DNA from: Paludibacteraceae bacterium
Lineage (GTDB): Bacteria; Bacteroidota; Bacteroidia; Bacteroidales; Paludibacteraceae
Direction: 5' to 3'
NCBI GenBank assembly: GCA_017527495.1
Contig: JAFXPY010000005.1
Location: 1-59,578 of the forward strand
DNA length: 59,578 nucleotides
Position 1 is the first letter of the stretch; every line of letters starts with the position of its first letter. Under the pieces are notes generated by a model that saw nothing but the letters and a program-made list of their open reading frames with translations, had not been told where the DNA came from and made no database searches. This document shows positions 33,615-42,652 of the stretch, piece after piece. The position numbers were made by a program, and so were the translations under genes.

Positions 33615-34778
33615 ATGGAAAAACAATTTACACTTTCGGAGTTTTGCCATCTGATAGGCAGTCAGATTGAACGCTCTTTTCCTGAGACATATCTTGTTGT
33701 TGCAGAAATCAGCGGAATGCAAATAAAGTCAGGACATTGCTATTTAGAATTGGTCGAAAAGTCGAATAAGGGGAATATATATGATGCACGAGTGCGCACT
33801 ATATGCTGGGCATCAACATATAATATGCTTTCGGCATATTTTGCCCATGAAACGGGACAAACACTTCAAAACGGCATGAAAGTGCTTGTTGAGGTTGAAG
33901 TCAATTTTCATCCTGTCTATGGGCTGTCGCTTATCATTGTAGGCATAAATCCACAATTCACACTTGGAGAGATGCAACAACAACGGCAGCTCACCATAGA
34001 CCAACTCAGGCGTGAAGGCATATTCGACATGAACAAAATGCTTCATCTGCCTTCTTTGCCAAAGCGTATTGCAATAATCAGTTCGTCGGATGCCGCCGGA
34101 TTAGGAGATTTTGAAGACCAACTGACCAACAATCCTAAGGGTTATAGATTTCGGACAACACTCTTTCCTGCAATAATGCAAGGCGACAACGCAGCACAAT
34201 CAATAATCAGCGCACTGGAAGAAATTGCTCAAAGGGAAGAACAATTCGACCTTGTACTCATCACACGCGGAGGCGGTAGCACAAATGACTTATCGTGCTT
34301 CGACGAGTATTTGCTTTGCGCTCTTTGTGCTCAGTTCCCATTGCCAATCATGACAGCTATCGGACACACACGCGATGTGTCAATTCTCGACCAAGTGGCA
34401 TATATCGCTGTGAAAACACCTACAGCAGCAGCGGCATTTTTGATTGAACTGATGGACAAACAGGCAGAGATAATAGCCAATGCAGAAGGGAGGGTGTATT
34501 ATGCACTCAATAATATGTTGCAAAGCAAGCAACAGCAACTCATCTACTTAAAATCTATGTTAGCCTCTTCATTTAATATGCGAATTGAAAAATATCGCAA
34601 CCAACTCGAAATGATTGAGCACACTATAGGATTGCACTCTCCTCAACGCATTCTAAAGCAAGGCTACACACTGACCCTATGCGACGGCATACCGATGAAA
34701 TCGGCTCTAAAAGCAAAAAAAGGACAGAGAATTACAACTGAATTTATAGATGGAACTATACACTCAATCGTAGAATAA
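33615..34778 (+). CDS. xseA: Exodeoxyribonuclease VII large subunit
   Basis: 387 residues from ATG 33615 (MEKQFTLSEFCHLIGSQIE); an ATG at 33606 overlapping comEC is possible. An OB-fold N-domain (YLVVAEISGMQIKSGHCYLELVE) is followed by the catalytic domain with RIAIISSSDAAGLGDF, LITRGGGSTNDLSCFDEY and TAIGHTRDVSILDQVA. It degrades single-stranded DNA with XseB. The protein is shorter than the ~450-residue E. coli enzyme because the coiled-coil region is reduced. No xseB is seen next to it. Confidence 0.9.
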   Translation: MEKQFTLSEFCHLIGSQIERSFPETYLVVAEISGMQIKSGHCYLELVEKSNKGNIYDARVRTICWASTYNMLSAYFAHETGQTLQNGMKVLVEVEVNFHPVYGLSLIIVGINPQFTLGEMQQQRQLTIDQLRREGIFDMNKMLHLPSLPKRIAIISSSDAAGLGDFEDQLTNNPKGYRFRTTLFPAIMQGDNAAQSIISALEEIAQREEQFDLVLITRGGGSTNDLSCFDEYLLCALCAQFPLPIMTAIGHTRDVSILDQVAYIAVKTPTAAAAFLIELMDKQAEIIANAEGRVYYALNNMLQSKQQQLIYLKSMLASSFNMRIEKYRNQLEMIEHTIGLHSPQRILKQGYTLTLCDGIPMKSALKAKKGQRITTEFIDGTIHSIVE

Positions 34779-34779
34779 T

Positions 34780-35658
34780 ATGAGACAAAAATATGGCACT
34801 TTGATATTTTCTATTCTGATAGCTATTGCACTATTGTTGTTTTTTATTTCAAGACAAGCCAATAGGCCTCAACACAATATTGCAATACCAATCGATTCAG
34901 CCACGGTCCGTCTGTTCAGCGACTCGCTCGTCAGATTAGACAGCATGTATAAACAATCTTTACGCTTCGAGAAGAAAGACACTATTGCTATAAATCGCCA
35001 TCCTTTCGACCCCAATACAGTCGATTCTATCGAGCTTCTTGAACAAGGGTTCAAGCCATGGCAGGTGAGAAATATGCTGAAATACAGAGCCAAAGGAGGA
35101 AAATGGAAAGTCCCTGCCGACCTGAAAAAAATCTATGGAGTAGATTCTGCTTTTTACGCTACTATTGAACCATACATTTCTATACCTACTGATACTACTG
35201 ATACAACCGATTCAGTGAATAAAGATTCAATAACTTCTCATTTCATCGTAAAAAAAGACACTATAGTAGAAATTAATAGTGCTGATACTGCAGACTTGCA
35301 AAAAGTCAAAAATATAGGCCCTTATATCGCAAGACTAATTGTCGGCTATCGAGACCGTTTGGGTGGCTACTATTCCATTGAACAAATAAAAGAAATAGAA
35401 GACCTACCCATTGGTTCGTTTGAAAAATTCAGTGAGAGCCTTGCTGTTGATACATCATATATTCGAAAAATCAATATTAACAAGGCAACAATCAAGCAAA
35501 TTTCATTTCACCCCTACATACGCACACAACAAGCCAAACAAATTTATGACTACCGCAGAGAGAAAATCAGAATCAACAATTTAGATGAATTAGAACAAAA
35601 GGAGATTTTTACGCCGGGGCAATGGAATAAAGTGCAACATTATCTTTCATGCAATTAG
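34780..35658 (+). CDS. ComEA-like helix-hairpin-helix protein
   Basis: 292 residues. One N-terminal transmembrane segment (LIFSILIAIALLLFFIS) anchors a region outside the cytoplasm with three HhH-type units: FDPNTVDSIELLEQGFKPW, INSADTADLQKVKNIGPYIA and ININKATIKQISFHPYIRTQQA. Such repeats bind DNA without sequence specificity, as in ComEA, the periplasmic DNA receptor that feeds ComEC. It begins 1 nt after the xseA stop. A DNA uptake role is inferred from domain and context. Confidence 0.8.
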   Translation: MRQKYGTLIFSILIAIALLLFFISRQANRPQHNIAIPIDSATVRLFSDSLVRLDSMYKQSLRFEKKDTIAINRHPFDPNTVDSIELLEQGFKPWQVRNMLKYRAKGGKWKVPADLKKIYGVDSAFYATIEPYISIPTDTTDTTDSVNKDSITSHFIVKKDTIVEINSADTADLQKVKNIGPYIARLIVGYRDRLGGYYSIEQIKEIEDLPIGSFEKFSESLAVDTSYIRKININKATIKQISFHPYIRTQQAKQIYDYRREKIRINNLDELEQKEIFTPGQWNKVQHYLSCN

Positions 35659-35685
35659 TGTTTATTGCAGAAAAGTTAAAAAAAA

Positions 35686-35718
35686 TTTGTCTATTAACAA
35701 AAGTTAGAGTAATTTTGC
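35686..35718 (+). promoter_or_regulatory. gltX promoter
   Basis: TTTG (35686-35689) and TAATTTTG (35711-35718), 21-nt spacer, 31 nt upstream of the gltX ATG. Confidence 0.7.
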
Positions 35719-35749
35719 ATTAGTAACACAAAAAAATAGGAATATAAAT

Positions 35750-37264
35750 ATGTCAAGACCAGTAAGGGTGCGTTTTGCACCATCTCCAACAGGTGCGTTA
35801 CACATAGGCGGAGTGCGCACAGCTTTGTACAATTATCTTTTTGCCCGTCAAAATGGGGGACAGATGCTTCTCCGAATTGAAGATACAGACAGTAACCGTT
35901 TCGTTCCCGGAGCAGAAGAGTATATCATAGAATCATTGCAATGGTTAGGGATAAAAATAGATGAAGGTATTTCTGTTGGCGGTGAGAATGGTCCGTATCG
36001 TCAGTCGGAGCGTCGTGAGATCTACAAAAAATATGTTCGCCAATTACTCCTCGATGGTAAGGCATATATCGCTTTTGACACACCTCAAGAGCTTGAGGCA
36101 AAACGCGCTGAAGTAGCCAATTTCCAATACGACGCATCCACCCGTATGCAAATGCGCAACTCACTTGTTATACCGGAGGCAGAAGTGCGTCAGCGCATCG
36201 CTGATGGTGAGCAATATGTAGTTCGCTTCAAGGTAGAGCCTAACGAGGACATTCATTTGCATGACTTAATTCGTGGTGAAGTGGTCATCAATTCTTCTAT
36301 CCTTGACGATAAAGTGCTGTATAAATCAGCAGACGAGTTGCCGACCTACCACCTTGCAAATATCGTTGACGATTATTTGATGAAGATCTCTCATGTGATT
36401 CGAGGTGAGGAGTGGTTGCCGAGTGCTCCGCTTCATGTCTTGCTGTATCGTGCTTTTGGTTGGGAAGATGTGATGCCTCAGTTTGCTCACCTGCCTTTGC
36501 TCCTGAAACCCGATGGAAACGGCAAATTATCTAAGCGTGACGGGGATCGTCTTGGGTTCCCCGTATTTCCGCTCGAGTGGCACGACCCTAAAACAGGTAC
36601 AATAAGTAGTGGCTATCGTGAGAGTGGTTATTTTCCCGAGGCCGTCATCAATTTCCTTGCTCTGCTCGGATGGCATGCAGAAGGCGACAAAGAACTCTAC
36701 ACAATGGACGAACTCATCAATGCTTTCTCTCTGCAACGAGTAAGTAAAGCCGGAGCAAAATTTGATTTCGAGAAAGGCAAGTGGTTTAACCACCAGTATT
36801 TGATTCAGAAAAACAATGACGAATTGGCACAACTTTTTATGCCGATACTGAAAGAACACGGAATAGAAGCACCACATGACAAAGTGGCTCGCATAGTAGG
36901 ACTTGTCAAGGAGCGTGTCAATTTTGTGAAAGAGTTGTGGTATGAGACATGTTTCTTCTTTGAGGCCCCAACAGAATATGACGAGAAATCGCTGAAAAAA
37001 CGTTGGAAAGAAGACTCGCCGAAGCACATAAACGAGTTGTTGAATGTACTTGAAGGAGTTGACGATTTCAGTGCAGAAAATCTTGACAAAGTCGTTATGG
37101 CATGGATTGCGGAGAAAGAGTACGGAGTCGGTGTCGTGATGAATGCTTTTCGTATTTGCCTTGTAGGTGCTGCTCGCGGTCCGCATATCTGGGCTATAAC
37201 CGATGAGATAGGTAAAGAAGAAACATTGGCACGCATGCGCACTGCATTAAAGAAATTGAGTTAA
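35750..37264 (+). CDS. gltX: Glutamate--tRNA ligase
   Basis: 504 residues. Class I synthetase attaching Glu to tRNA-Glu. The HIGH-type motif is [23 protein letters not shown] near the N-terminus and the KMSKS-type motif is [19 protein letters not shown] around residue 260. [18 protein letters not shown] is also typical, and the helical anticodon-binding domain fills the C-terminus. A single-gene unit with promoter and terminator. Confidence 0.95.
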   Translation: MSRPVRVRFAPSPTGALHIGGVRTALYNYLFARQNGGQMLLRIEDTDSNRFVPGAEEYIIESLQWLGIKIDEGISVGGENGPYRQSERREIYKKYVRQLLLDGKAYIAFDTPQELEAKRAEVANFQYDASTRMQMRNSLVIPEAEVRQRIADGEQYVVRFKVEPNEDIHLHDLIRGEVVINSSILDDKVLYKSADELPTYHLANIVDDYLMKISHVIRGEEWLPSAPLHVLLYRAFGWEDVMPQFAHLPLLLKPDGNGKLSKRDGDRLGFPVFPLEWHDPKTGTISSGYRESGYFPEAVINFLALLGWHAEGDKELYTMDELINAFSLQRVSKAGAKFDFEKGKWFNHQYLIQKNNDELAQLFMPILKEHGIEAPHDKVARIVGLVKERVNFVKELWYETCFFFEAPTEYDEKSLKKRWKEDSPKHINELLNVLEGVDDFSAENLDKVVMAWIAEKEYGVGVVMNAFRICLVGAARGPHIWAITDEIGKEETLARMRTALKKLS

Positions 37265-37283
37265 TCGTCAACAATAGTCAAAC

Positions 37284-37316
37284 AAAAAAAGAGCCATACA
37301 AATGGCTCTTTTTTTT
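37284..37316 (+). terminator. gltX terminator
   Basis: A 14-bp stem (37284-37297 with 37302-37315), ACAA loop and terminal T run. With A7 on the opposite arm it may also serve the convergent mrp operon, whose stop is 66 nt away. Confidence 0.9.
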
Positions 37317-37381
37317 GTTTTTTATAAATTTTAGGCTTTCCAACCTATTATATGCGAAACTTAAATGTTTTTATTTGTACT

Positions 37382-38413
37382 CTATATTTCCTTTGCTATT
37401 TGATTATAAAATTCGGCAGCAGGGTTACCGACTTGCAAGGCTATGGGCTCGCCTTGGTCGCTCGTCTGACAGATTGACTGAACAAGAGGTATCTGACCGA
37501 GCAAAGGTACATCAAGTTGTTTGGCAAGCTGCGCTCCGCCATCTTGTCCGAAAATGTAATATCTATTCTGCGGCAACTCAGCAGGAGTGAACCATGACAT
37601 ATTCTCTATTATACCCAAAATCGGAACATTAACTTTTGGATTACGGAACATATCAATGCCCTTCTTTGCATCTGCAAGTGCTACTTGTTGCGGCGTAGTC
37701 ACCACTATAGCTCCTGTGAGTTGAAGATTTTGTATGATTGTGAGATGTATGTCTGATGTTCCGGGAGGTAGGTCGATAAGAAAATAATCTAACTCGCCCC
37801 AATCGGCTTCGTCAATAAGTTGCTTGATGGCATTGCTTGCCATGCCACCACGCCATACTATTGCACTATCAACATCAACAAAAAATCCGATGGAAAGGAG
37901 CTTTACCCCATATTGCTCTGCCGGCTCGATATAGTCTTTACCATCAATTTGAACTGAATAAGGGCGATAATTTTCACAATTGAACATCTTAGGCTGACTC
38001 GGCCCGAATATGTCAGCATCAAGAAGTCCTACACGCTTACCTTGTTGAGCAAGAGCAATGGCAAGATTGGCCGCTACGGTGCTCTTCCCCACTCCACCTT
38101 TTCCCGATGAAATGGCTATAATATGCTCAGCATGGATGGGGGAATTATCTGTGTCAGCAACAATACGTTTTGGAAATTTTGAGTTGATAGTTACGGTTGC
38201 ATCACGGTTCACATAAGTTTGTATTGCTGTCTGGGCAGCACGAATTATTGAGCGCTGAAAAGGGTCGTTTTGCTTTGGAAAAATGATTGAAAAGGTTACA
38301 GACATGCCGCTGATACGAATGTCGTCTTCAACCATACCGCTTTCAACAATGTTTTTCCCATTTCCGGGGTAACGCACAGTGCGCAGGGCTTCGATGATTT
38401 CTTGTGGATACAT
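37382..38413 (-). CDS. mrp: Mrp/NBP35-family iron-sulfur carrier ATPase
   Basis: 343 residues from ATG 38413 (MYPQEIIEALRTVRYPGNGKN); a longer frame upstream overlaps trmB and is rejected. A MIP18-like domain (about 1-85) precedes a deviant-Walker P-loop domain with SSGKGGVGKSTVAANLA (about 103-119), DADIFGPSQPKMF and LIDLPPGTSDIHLT. Mrp/ApbC proteins carry Fe-S clusters to apo-enzymes. The C-terminal CxxC found in many homologues is missing (ENMSWFTPAELPQN), as in other Bacteroidetes. It is the last gene of the seven-gene minus-strand operon. Confidence 0.9.
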   Translation of the reverse strand: MYPQEIIEALRTVRYPGNGKNIVESGMVEDDIRISGMSVTFSIIFPKQNDPFQRSIIRAAQTAIQTYVNRDATVTINSKFPKRIVADTDNSPIHAEHIIAISSGKGGVGKSTVAANLAIALAQQGKRVGLLDADIFGPSQPKMFNCENYRPYSVQIDGKDYIEPAEQYGVKLLSIGFFVDVDSAIVWRGGMASNAIKQLIDEADWGELDYFLIDLPPGTSDIHLTIIQNLQLTGAIVVTTPQQVALADAKKGIDMFRNPKVNVPILGIIENMSWFTPAELPQNRYYIFGQDGGAQLAKQLDVPLLGQIPLVQSICQTSDQGEPIALQVGNPAAEFYNQIAKEI

Positions 38414-38420
38414 ATATATT

Positions 38421-39179
38421 TTATTGCTTTTGTGTTCTGCCAAAACGTCCGTACGAACGATAGTCATCCGGCTCAATGTCTATCTCAGGCTCTACTATTT
38501 CTTTGTTGGTGAGTCGGAATGAAATATACTTAATTTTCTTTCCACGCTCTAACCATTGCTTCTCATAATGGGTCTGAATAGTGAGCAAGAGCGGATCTAA
38601 ACTTTCTGAATAAAGATCTTGTGTGTCGACAAGAACATCAAATTGATTGAGCCGAACTAATTCGTGAGTGTAGGTGTAAAGAAACGGACTGTCAGTCTTG
38701 AGATGTACTATTCCGTTTGGCTTTAGAATATTTTGATAGCGTCGAAGGAAATATGTTGAGGTCAGACGCTTTGTGGCTTTTTTCATTTGAGGATCTGGAA
38801 AAGTAATCCATATCTCGTCGATTTCATCGTGTTTGAAAAACTTTTCTATGAGTTCTATATTCGTTCTGAGAAATGCAACGTTATGCAAATTTTGTTCTAA
38901 AGCATATTTGGCGCCAGCCCACATTCTCGCTCCTTTGATATCAACACCGATAAAGTTTTTATCCTTATACAACTCGGCCAATGCACATGTATATTCACCC
39001 CTACCGCAACCTAATTCAAGCACAACAGGATTGTTGTTGCCAAAAATAGTTTGCCAGGTGCCGGCTATAGGAGCAGAAACACCCGTTTCCATCGCATCTC
39101 TCAATGTGATGGCAGGATACTGGAAAACATTGGAAAAGGTTTCCATCTGCGCAAACTTGAACAACTTATTCTTTCCCAC
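38421..39179 (-). CDS. trmB: tRNA (guanine46-N7)-methyltransferase
   Basis: 252 residues. Rossmann-fold SAM enzyme methylating G46 of tRNA. Motifs: VVLELGCGRGEYTCALAELY, NFIGVDIKGARMWAGAKYA, and the family signature EIWITFPDPQMKKATKRL. The N-terminus MGKNKLFKFAQMETFSNVFQ matches the Bacteroidetes form. Its start overlaps the gldH end by 14 bases, and mrp begins 7 nt after its stop. Confidence 0.93.
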   Translation of the reverse strand: MGKNKLFKFAQMETFSNVFQYPAITLRDAMETGVSAPIAGTWQTIFGNNNPVVLELGCGRGEYTCALAELYKDKNFIGVDIKGARMWAGAKYALEQNLHNVAFLRTNIELIEKFFKHDEIDEIWITFPDPQMKKATKRLTSTYFLRRYQNILKPNGIVHLKTDSPFLYTYTHELVRLNQFDVLVDTQDLYSESLDPLLLTIQTHYEKQWLERGKKIKYISFRLTNKEIVEPEIDIEPDDYRSYGRFGRTQKQ

Positions 39180-39618
39180 TTGATTTTTCTACAATTAGTC
39201 CTACTTCCTTAATTCCTTTGAGCTCTTTATTGCGCATTGCCTGCACTATTTTATAATCATATACTCCGCAAGAATCAAAACGCATGTTAGATTTATAAAG
39301 TACCGGCATTTCTCTCAACTCACCTACCCCATTGCCGAGCCATTCTCCACGACTATTGGCAAGATAGAAATCAATAGTATCACTATTGACAAACAGCCAT
39401 AGATTTTGATATTGATAATTTATCGTATGACGGACATCAATGATTACATCATAAGCAGTTGTCGTATCGTCTATATTGACATGATAAACAAGAGTATCGG
39501 AGTCGTTCCACCGGCTATCAGCAATAGTTTGATACTGACTATATGCTATTTTCTGCGAACATGACAGCATGGCCACAGCAATAACAGAAAGAGATATGTA
39601 CTTTATTATTTTATTCAT
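39166..39618 (-). CDS. gldH: GldH-family gliding/T9SS-associated lipoprotein
   Basis: 150 residues. Signal peptide with lipobox MLSC (Cys about 20). The family segments are present: SDTLVYHVNIDDTTTAYDVIIDVRHT, YQNLWLFV, FYLANSRGEWLGNGVGELREMPVLYK and the late VQAMRNKELKGIKEVGLIVE. GldH is a lipoprotein needed for gliding in Flavobacterium and is widespread in Bacteroidetes, including non-gliders; its function is poorly defined. It overlaps both PSP1 (4 bases) and trmB (14 bases). Confidence 0.85.
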   Translation of the reverse strand: MNKIIKYISLSVIAVAMLSCSQKIAYSQYQTIADSRWNDSDTLVYHVNIDDTTTAYDVIIDVRHTINYQYQNLWLFVNSDTIDFYLANSRGEWLGNGVGELREMPVLYKSNMRFDSCGVYDYKIVQAMRNKELKGIKEVGLIVEKSSGKE

Positions 39619-40742
39619 CTTCTATTGCTTTGGTTATTTCTGTGTTTTTTGTTTTTATTGTTTTTGCTGTTTTTATCAAATCGGGTCAGTTCGTCTTGTC
39701 CAACAACATTTTCATAATCAAGCGTGTTTTCCTGATCTACACTCATTTCTTTTCCTCCAAGACTATCAGGTTTGACACCTTTTCTATTCAACTCTATGAT
39801 TTCATTTGCTCTTTGTACAGAAATAACCTGCAAGTTGGCAGGCATGTTAGGAGCCGACGAATAGGTAAGTTCTTTTTTCAGCGGGTCGGCAGAGAACAAA
39901 TAATACGTTGCCTGCAGAGTCTCAAGTTGGATGTCTTTTGTAGGCATTGTCTTGAGTGCATCATTGTACGTGTCGAGTTCATAGTTGAGACAACACTTAA
40001 GCTTTGCACATAGTCCTGCAAGTTTTTGGGGGTTGGGTGATAGGTTTTGTGTTTTAGCCGCCATTGTTCCGACAGAACAAAATTGTCCCATCCATGTTGA
40101 ACAGCACAATTCTCTTCCACATGGGCCAAAACCACCGATTCTACCGGCTTCTTGACGCGCTCCGATTTGCTTCATTTCAATTCTGACACGGAATTCTTCG
40201 GCATACACTTTGATTAATTGTCGGAAATCAACGCGTTCATCGGCAATATAATAGAAAATTGCTTTTGTTCCGTCTCCCTGATATTCGACATCTCCGATTT
40301 TCATACTCAACCCTAATGAAGCAGCTATTTGGCGTGAGCGTATCATAGTAGGTTGCTCTTTGACTTTAACTTCATCGCGTTTTTGCAGGTCTTGCTCTGT
40401 TGCAAAACGATATATTTTTCTGATTTCGTATCTTGTGAGGTCAATACGATTTTTTTTCATCTGCAAAGGAACAAGAGCTCCGGTCAGTGTCACCTCGCCT
40501 ATATCATGTCCGGGATTTGCCTCCACAGCCACCAAATCACCTTTTTTCAATGGCAGATGCATCTCATTGACAAAATAACCTTTGCGCGTGTTTTTGAATT
40601 GCACTTCTACAACATCATTTTCAGTTACAGAAGGCATTTCTGCAAGCCAATCTGTCACCGACAACTTGAGATGACTATTCCCCTGACATCCCTTGCAGGA
40701 AAATTTATTCTCAGTCCCATTATTTAATTCAAATTTGTTCAT
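39615..40742 (-). CDS. PSP1-domain protein (RicT-like)
   Basis: 375 residues. A short N-terminal Cys motif (CKGCQG) is followed by the PSP1 C-terminal domain with VEVQFKNTRKGYFVNE, LIKVYAEEFRVRIEMKQIGARQEA, and the conserved Cys groups GPCGRELCCSTW and AKLKCCLNYE. An Asn/Lys-rich tail ends the protein. In Bacillus, RicT (YaaT) forms an Fe-S complex affecting RNase Y; here the partners are not known. Co-transcription with the Fe-S carrier mrp is notable. It precedes gldH with a 4-base overlap. Confidence 0.85.
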   Translation of the reverse strand: MNKFELNNGTENKFSCKGCQGNSHLKLSVTDWLAEMPSVTENDVVEVQFKNTRKGYFVNEMHLPLKKGDLVAVEANPGHDIGEVTLTGALVPLQMKKNRIDLTRYEIRKIYRFATEQDLQKRDEVKVKEQPTMIRSRQIAASLGLSMKIGDVEYQGDGTKAIFYYIADERVDFRQLIKVYAEEFRVRIEMKQIGARQEAGRIGGFGPCGRELCCSTWMGQFCSVGTMAAKTQNLSPNPQKLAGLCAKLKCCLNYELDTYNDALKTMPTKDIQLETLQATYYLFSADPLKKELTYSSAPNMPANLQVISVQRANEIIELNRKGVKPDSLGGKEMSVDQENTLDYENVVGQDELTRFDKNSKNNKNKKHRNNQSNRR

Positions 40743-40752
40743 CTTCTATATA

Positions 40753-41913
40753 CTATCTTTTTTTTATTAGTACTACGAGCTGCAAGCACATGTCAAAGAA
40801 TATAATTCTTGCCGTTCCGTTTTGTTCGATTTGGGCTTGCGCTTGTGAAAATAGCGTCATTATCTGTTCTACATTATTACCATTTATATAAGGAGCAAAA
40901 TTAACGGAAAATTTTCTTTCCTCTTCTGTCAAATAATTGAGTTGTTTGTCTTGCAGATTGAGCACATAATTCTCACGAATCATTCGCTGACAATACTGCA
41001 AAAATCTAATTCTCATTTCTCTACCAATTGAGGCCTCACCCATTTGTTCCGACCATTTCCGAAGCTCTATCAACGCATCCGGCATTCCAATGCGCGCCTG
41101 AACACGATAGGCATTACGCATTAACTCCTTGAAAAAGTTGAAAAACATTATGTTCTCCTCATTTTCTTCAAGAATTTGCAGAGCTTTCTGGAAACTGCCT
41201 TCTGCAATATGGGCGATGTCAAGGGCTTTCGTTATGTCAATATCGCTATCTCTTTCTTTGATAGCCTGCATAATCTCTTGCTCCGTAAGCCTTGGAACAC
41301 GAATCTGCTGAACACGAGAGATAATCGTTGGCAAAAGTTTTTCCGGCTGCTCAGAAACTAAGATAAAGAGTGTTTTTTCGGGTGGTTCTTCAAGTAATTT
41401 CAACAACTTGTTGGCACAAACATCACCAAACATCTTTTCCGGAAGCCAGATTATCATAGTCTTATACTCTGCCGAATAAGATTTGAAATTCAGTTTGCGC
41501 ACTATTTCCTGACTTTCTTTCTCATATATATAACACATCTTTGTTCCTGCACCCATAAAATTAGTCCACTGCGACAAACTAAAATAAGGTTGCTGAAGAA
41601 AGAGTTGCCTAAATTTTGCTATATAATCATCTGATATAGGTGTCGAGGAGTCAGATTTGAGTACAGGAAAGACAAAATGCAAATCAGGGTGCTCGAGTTT
41701 TTGAAACTGCAAACACGAAGGGCATTGTCCGCAACTATCGACATCCGACCGATTCGGGCAAGCCAGATATTGTGCAAAAGCCACAGCAAGCTGCAACTTA
41801 CCAACTCCTGCCTGGCCGGCAAAAAGCTGCGCATGAGGAATTCTGCCTGACCTCACATTGTCAAGCAGGCGGTTCTTTACACGTTCTTGCCCTATTATTT
41901 TTGAAAATTGCAC
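40753..41913 (-). CDS. holB: DNA polymerase III delta-prime subunit
   Basis: 386 residues. Clamp-loader subunit. Features: IIGQERVKNRLLDNVRSGRIPHAQLF, a Walker A-like GQAGVGKLQLA in which the usual Thr/Ser after GK is Leu, a zinc module (CPNRSDVDSCGQCPSC), and the sensor segment ANKLLKLLEEPPEKTLFILVSE. Loss of the P-loop hydroxyl fits a subunit that does not hydrolyse ATP. It lies between plsC (4 nt) and the PSP1 gene (10 nt) in the minus-strand operon. Confidence 0.88.
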   Translation of the reverse strand: MQFSKIIGQERVKNRLLDNVRSGRIPHAQLFAGQAGVGKLQLAVAFAQYLACPNRSDVDSCGQCPSCLQFQKLEHPDLHFVFPVLKSDSSTPISDDYIAKFRQLFLQQPYFSLSQWTNFMGAGTKMCYIYEKESQEIVRKLNFKSYSAEYKTMIIWLPEKMFGDVCANKLLKLLEEPPEKTLFILVSEQPEKLLPTIISRVQQIRVPRLTEQEIMQAIKERDSDIDITKALDIAHIAEGSFQKALQILEENEENIMFFNFFKELMRNAYRVQARIGMPDALIELRKWSEQMGEASIGREMRIRFLQYCQRMIRENYVLNLQDKQLNYLTEEERKFSVNFAPYINGNNVEQIMTLFSQAQAQIEQNGTARIIFFDMCLQLVVLIKKR

Positions 41914-41917
41914 TGAA

Positions 41918-42640
41918 TTATTTTTCTAACTGATTGATAATTGCTTGTCTGCTTTGTTCGATTATTTCTGCCTCATCTCGTTGTGTATATTCTTTCTGAC
42001 TGATAGGTTTCGATATGGTCATTTTCACCTTTGTACCTAATTTAATATACATAGAGTGCTTATTCCACATATCGAAACAACCATTGAGGGTGATTGGTGC
42101 AAGCGGAAGATTGAGGTCAAAGGCAATCTTAAATGCTCCTCGCTTGAATTTCTGAACATTTCCGTCCTCACTCCGTGTCCCCTCCGGGAAAACCACAACA
42201 GACACCCCACCCTGCAACACCTTTTCTGCTTCCTGCAAACTTTGCTGAGCAAGTCGAGGATTACGTCGATTTATAAACACATGACCGGCAGCAAGACAAG
42301 CCCACCCTACAAATGGTATTTTTTTCAACTCATATTTCATTATCCACTTAAACACCACAGGCAAATATCCATAAATCAACCATACATCTGTTGCGCTTTG
42401 GTGGTTAGAAACAAAGACATACGATTGATTTGGCTCAAGATTTTCAGCACCCTCAACTTCTACTTTTGTGAAAGTAAGCCAAAAGAAAGAACGAGCCCAA
42501 AGACGCTGAATCCACACTAACCATAAAGAGTTTTTAAACGGGAAAAAAAGAAGCGTTATGATTGCTGTGAGCAACGTAAAAGTCAGAAATATAGGGAAAA
42601 AAACTAACCACTGATATAAGAAATGTAATACTTTTTTCAT
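41918..42640 (-). CDS. plsC: 1-acyl-sn-glycerol-3-phosphate acyltransferase
   Basis: 240 residues. Two N-terminal hydrophobic segments precede the PlsC motifs: VSNHQSATDVWL (catalytic H(X4)D, about residue 77), KKIPFVGWACLAAGHVFINR, and VFPEGTRSEDGNVQKFKRGAF. It makes phosphatidic acid from lysophosphatidic acid at the inner membrane. It is a second acyltransferase of this fold in the window, besides the transporter fusion. Confidence 0.92.
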   Translation of the reverse strand: MKKVLHFLYQWLVFFPIFLTFTLLTAIITLLFFPFKNSLWLVWIQRLWARSFFWLTFTKVEVEGAENLEPNQSYVFVSNHQSATDVWLIYGYLPVVFKWIMKYELKKIPFVGWACLAAGHVFINRRNPRLAQQSLQEAEKVLQGGVSVVVFPEGTRSEDGNVQKFKRGAFKIAFDLNLPLAPITLNGCFDMWNKHSMYIKLGTKVKMTISKPISQKEYTQRDEAEIIEQSRQAIINQLEK

Positions 42641-42652
42641 TTTTCTACTTAT

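Noticed and set aside
36527-37186. 219-codon minus-strand ORF
   Set aside because: Fully antisense to gltX, with low-complexity Phe/Cys-rich translation.
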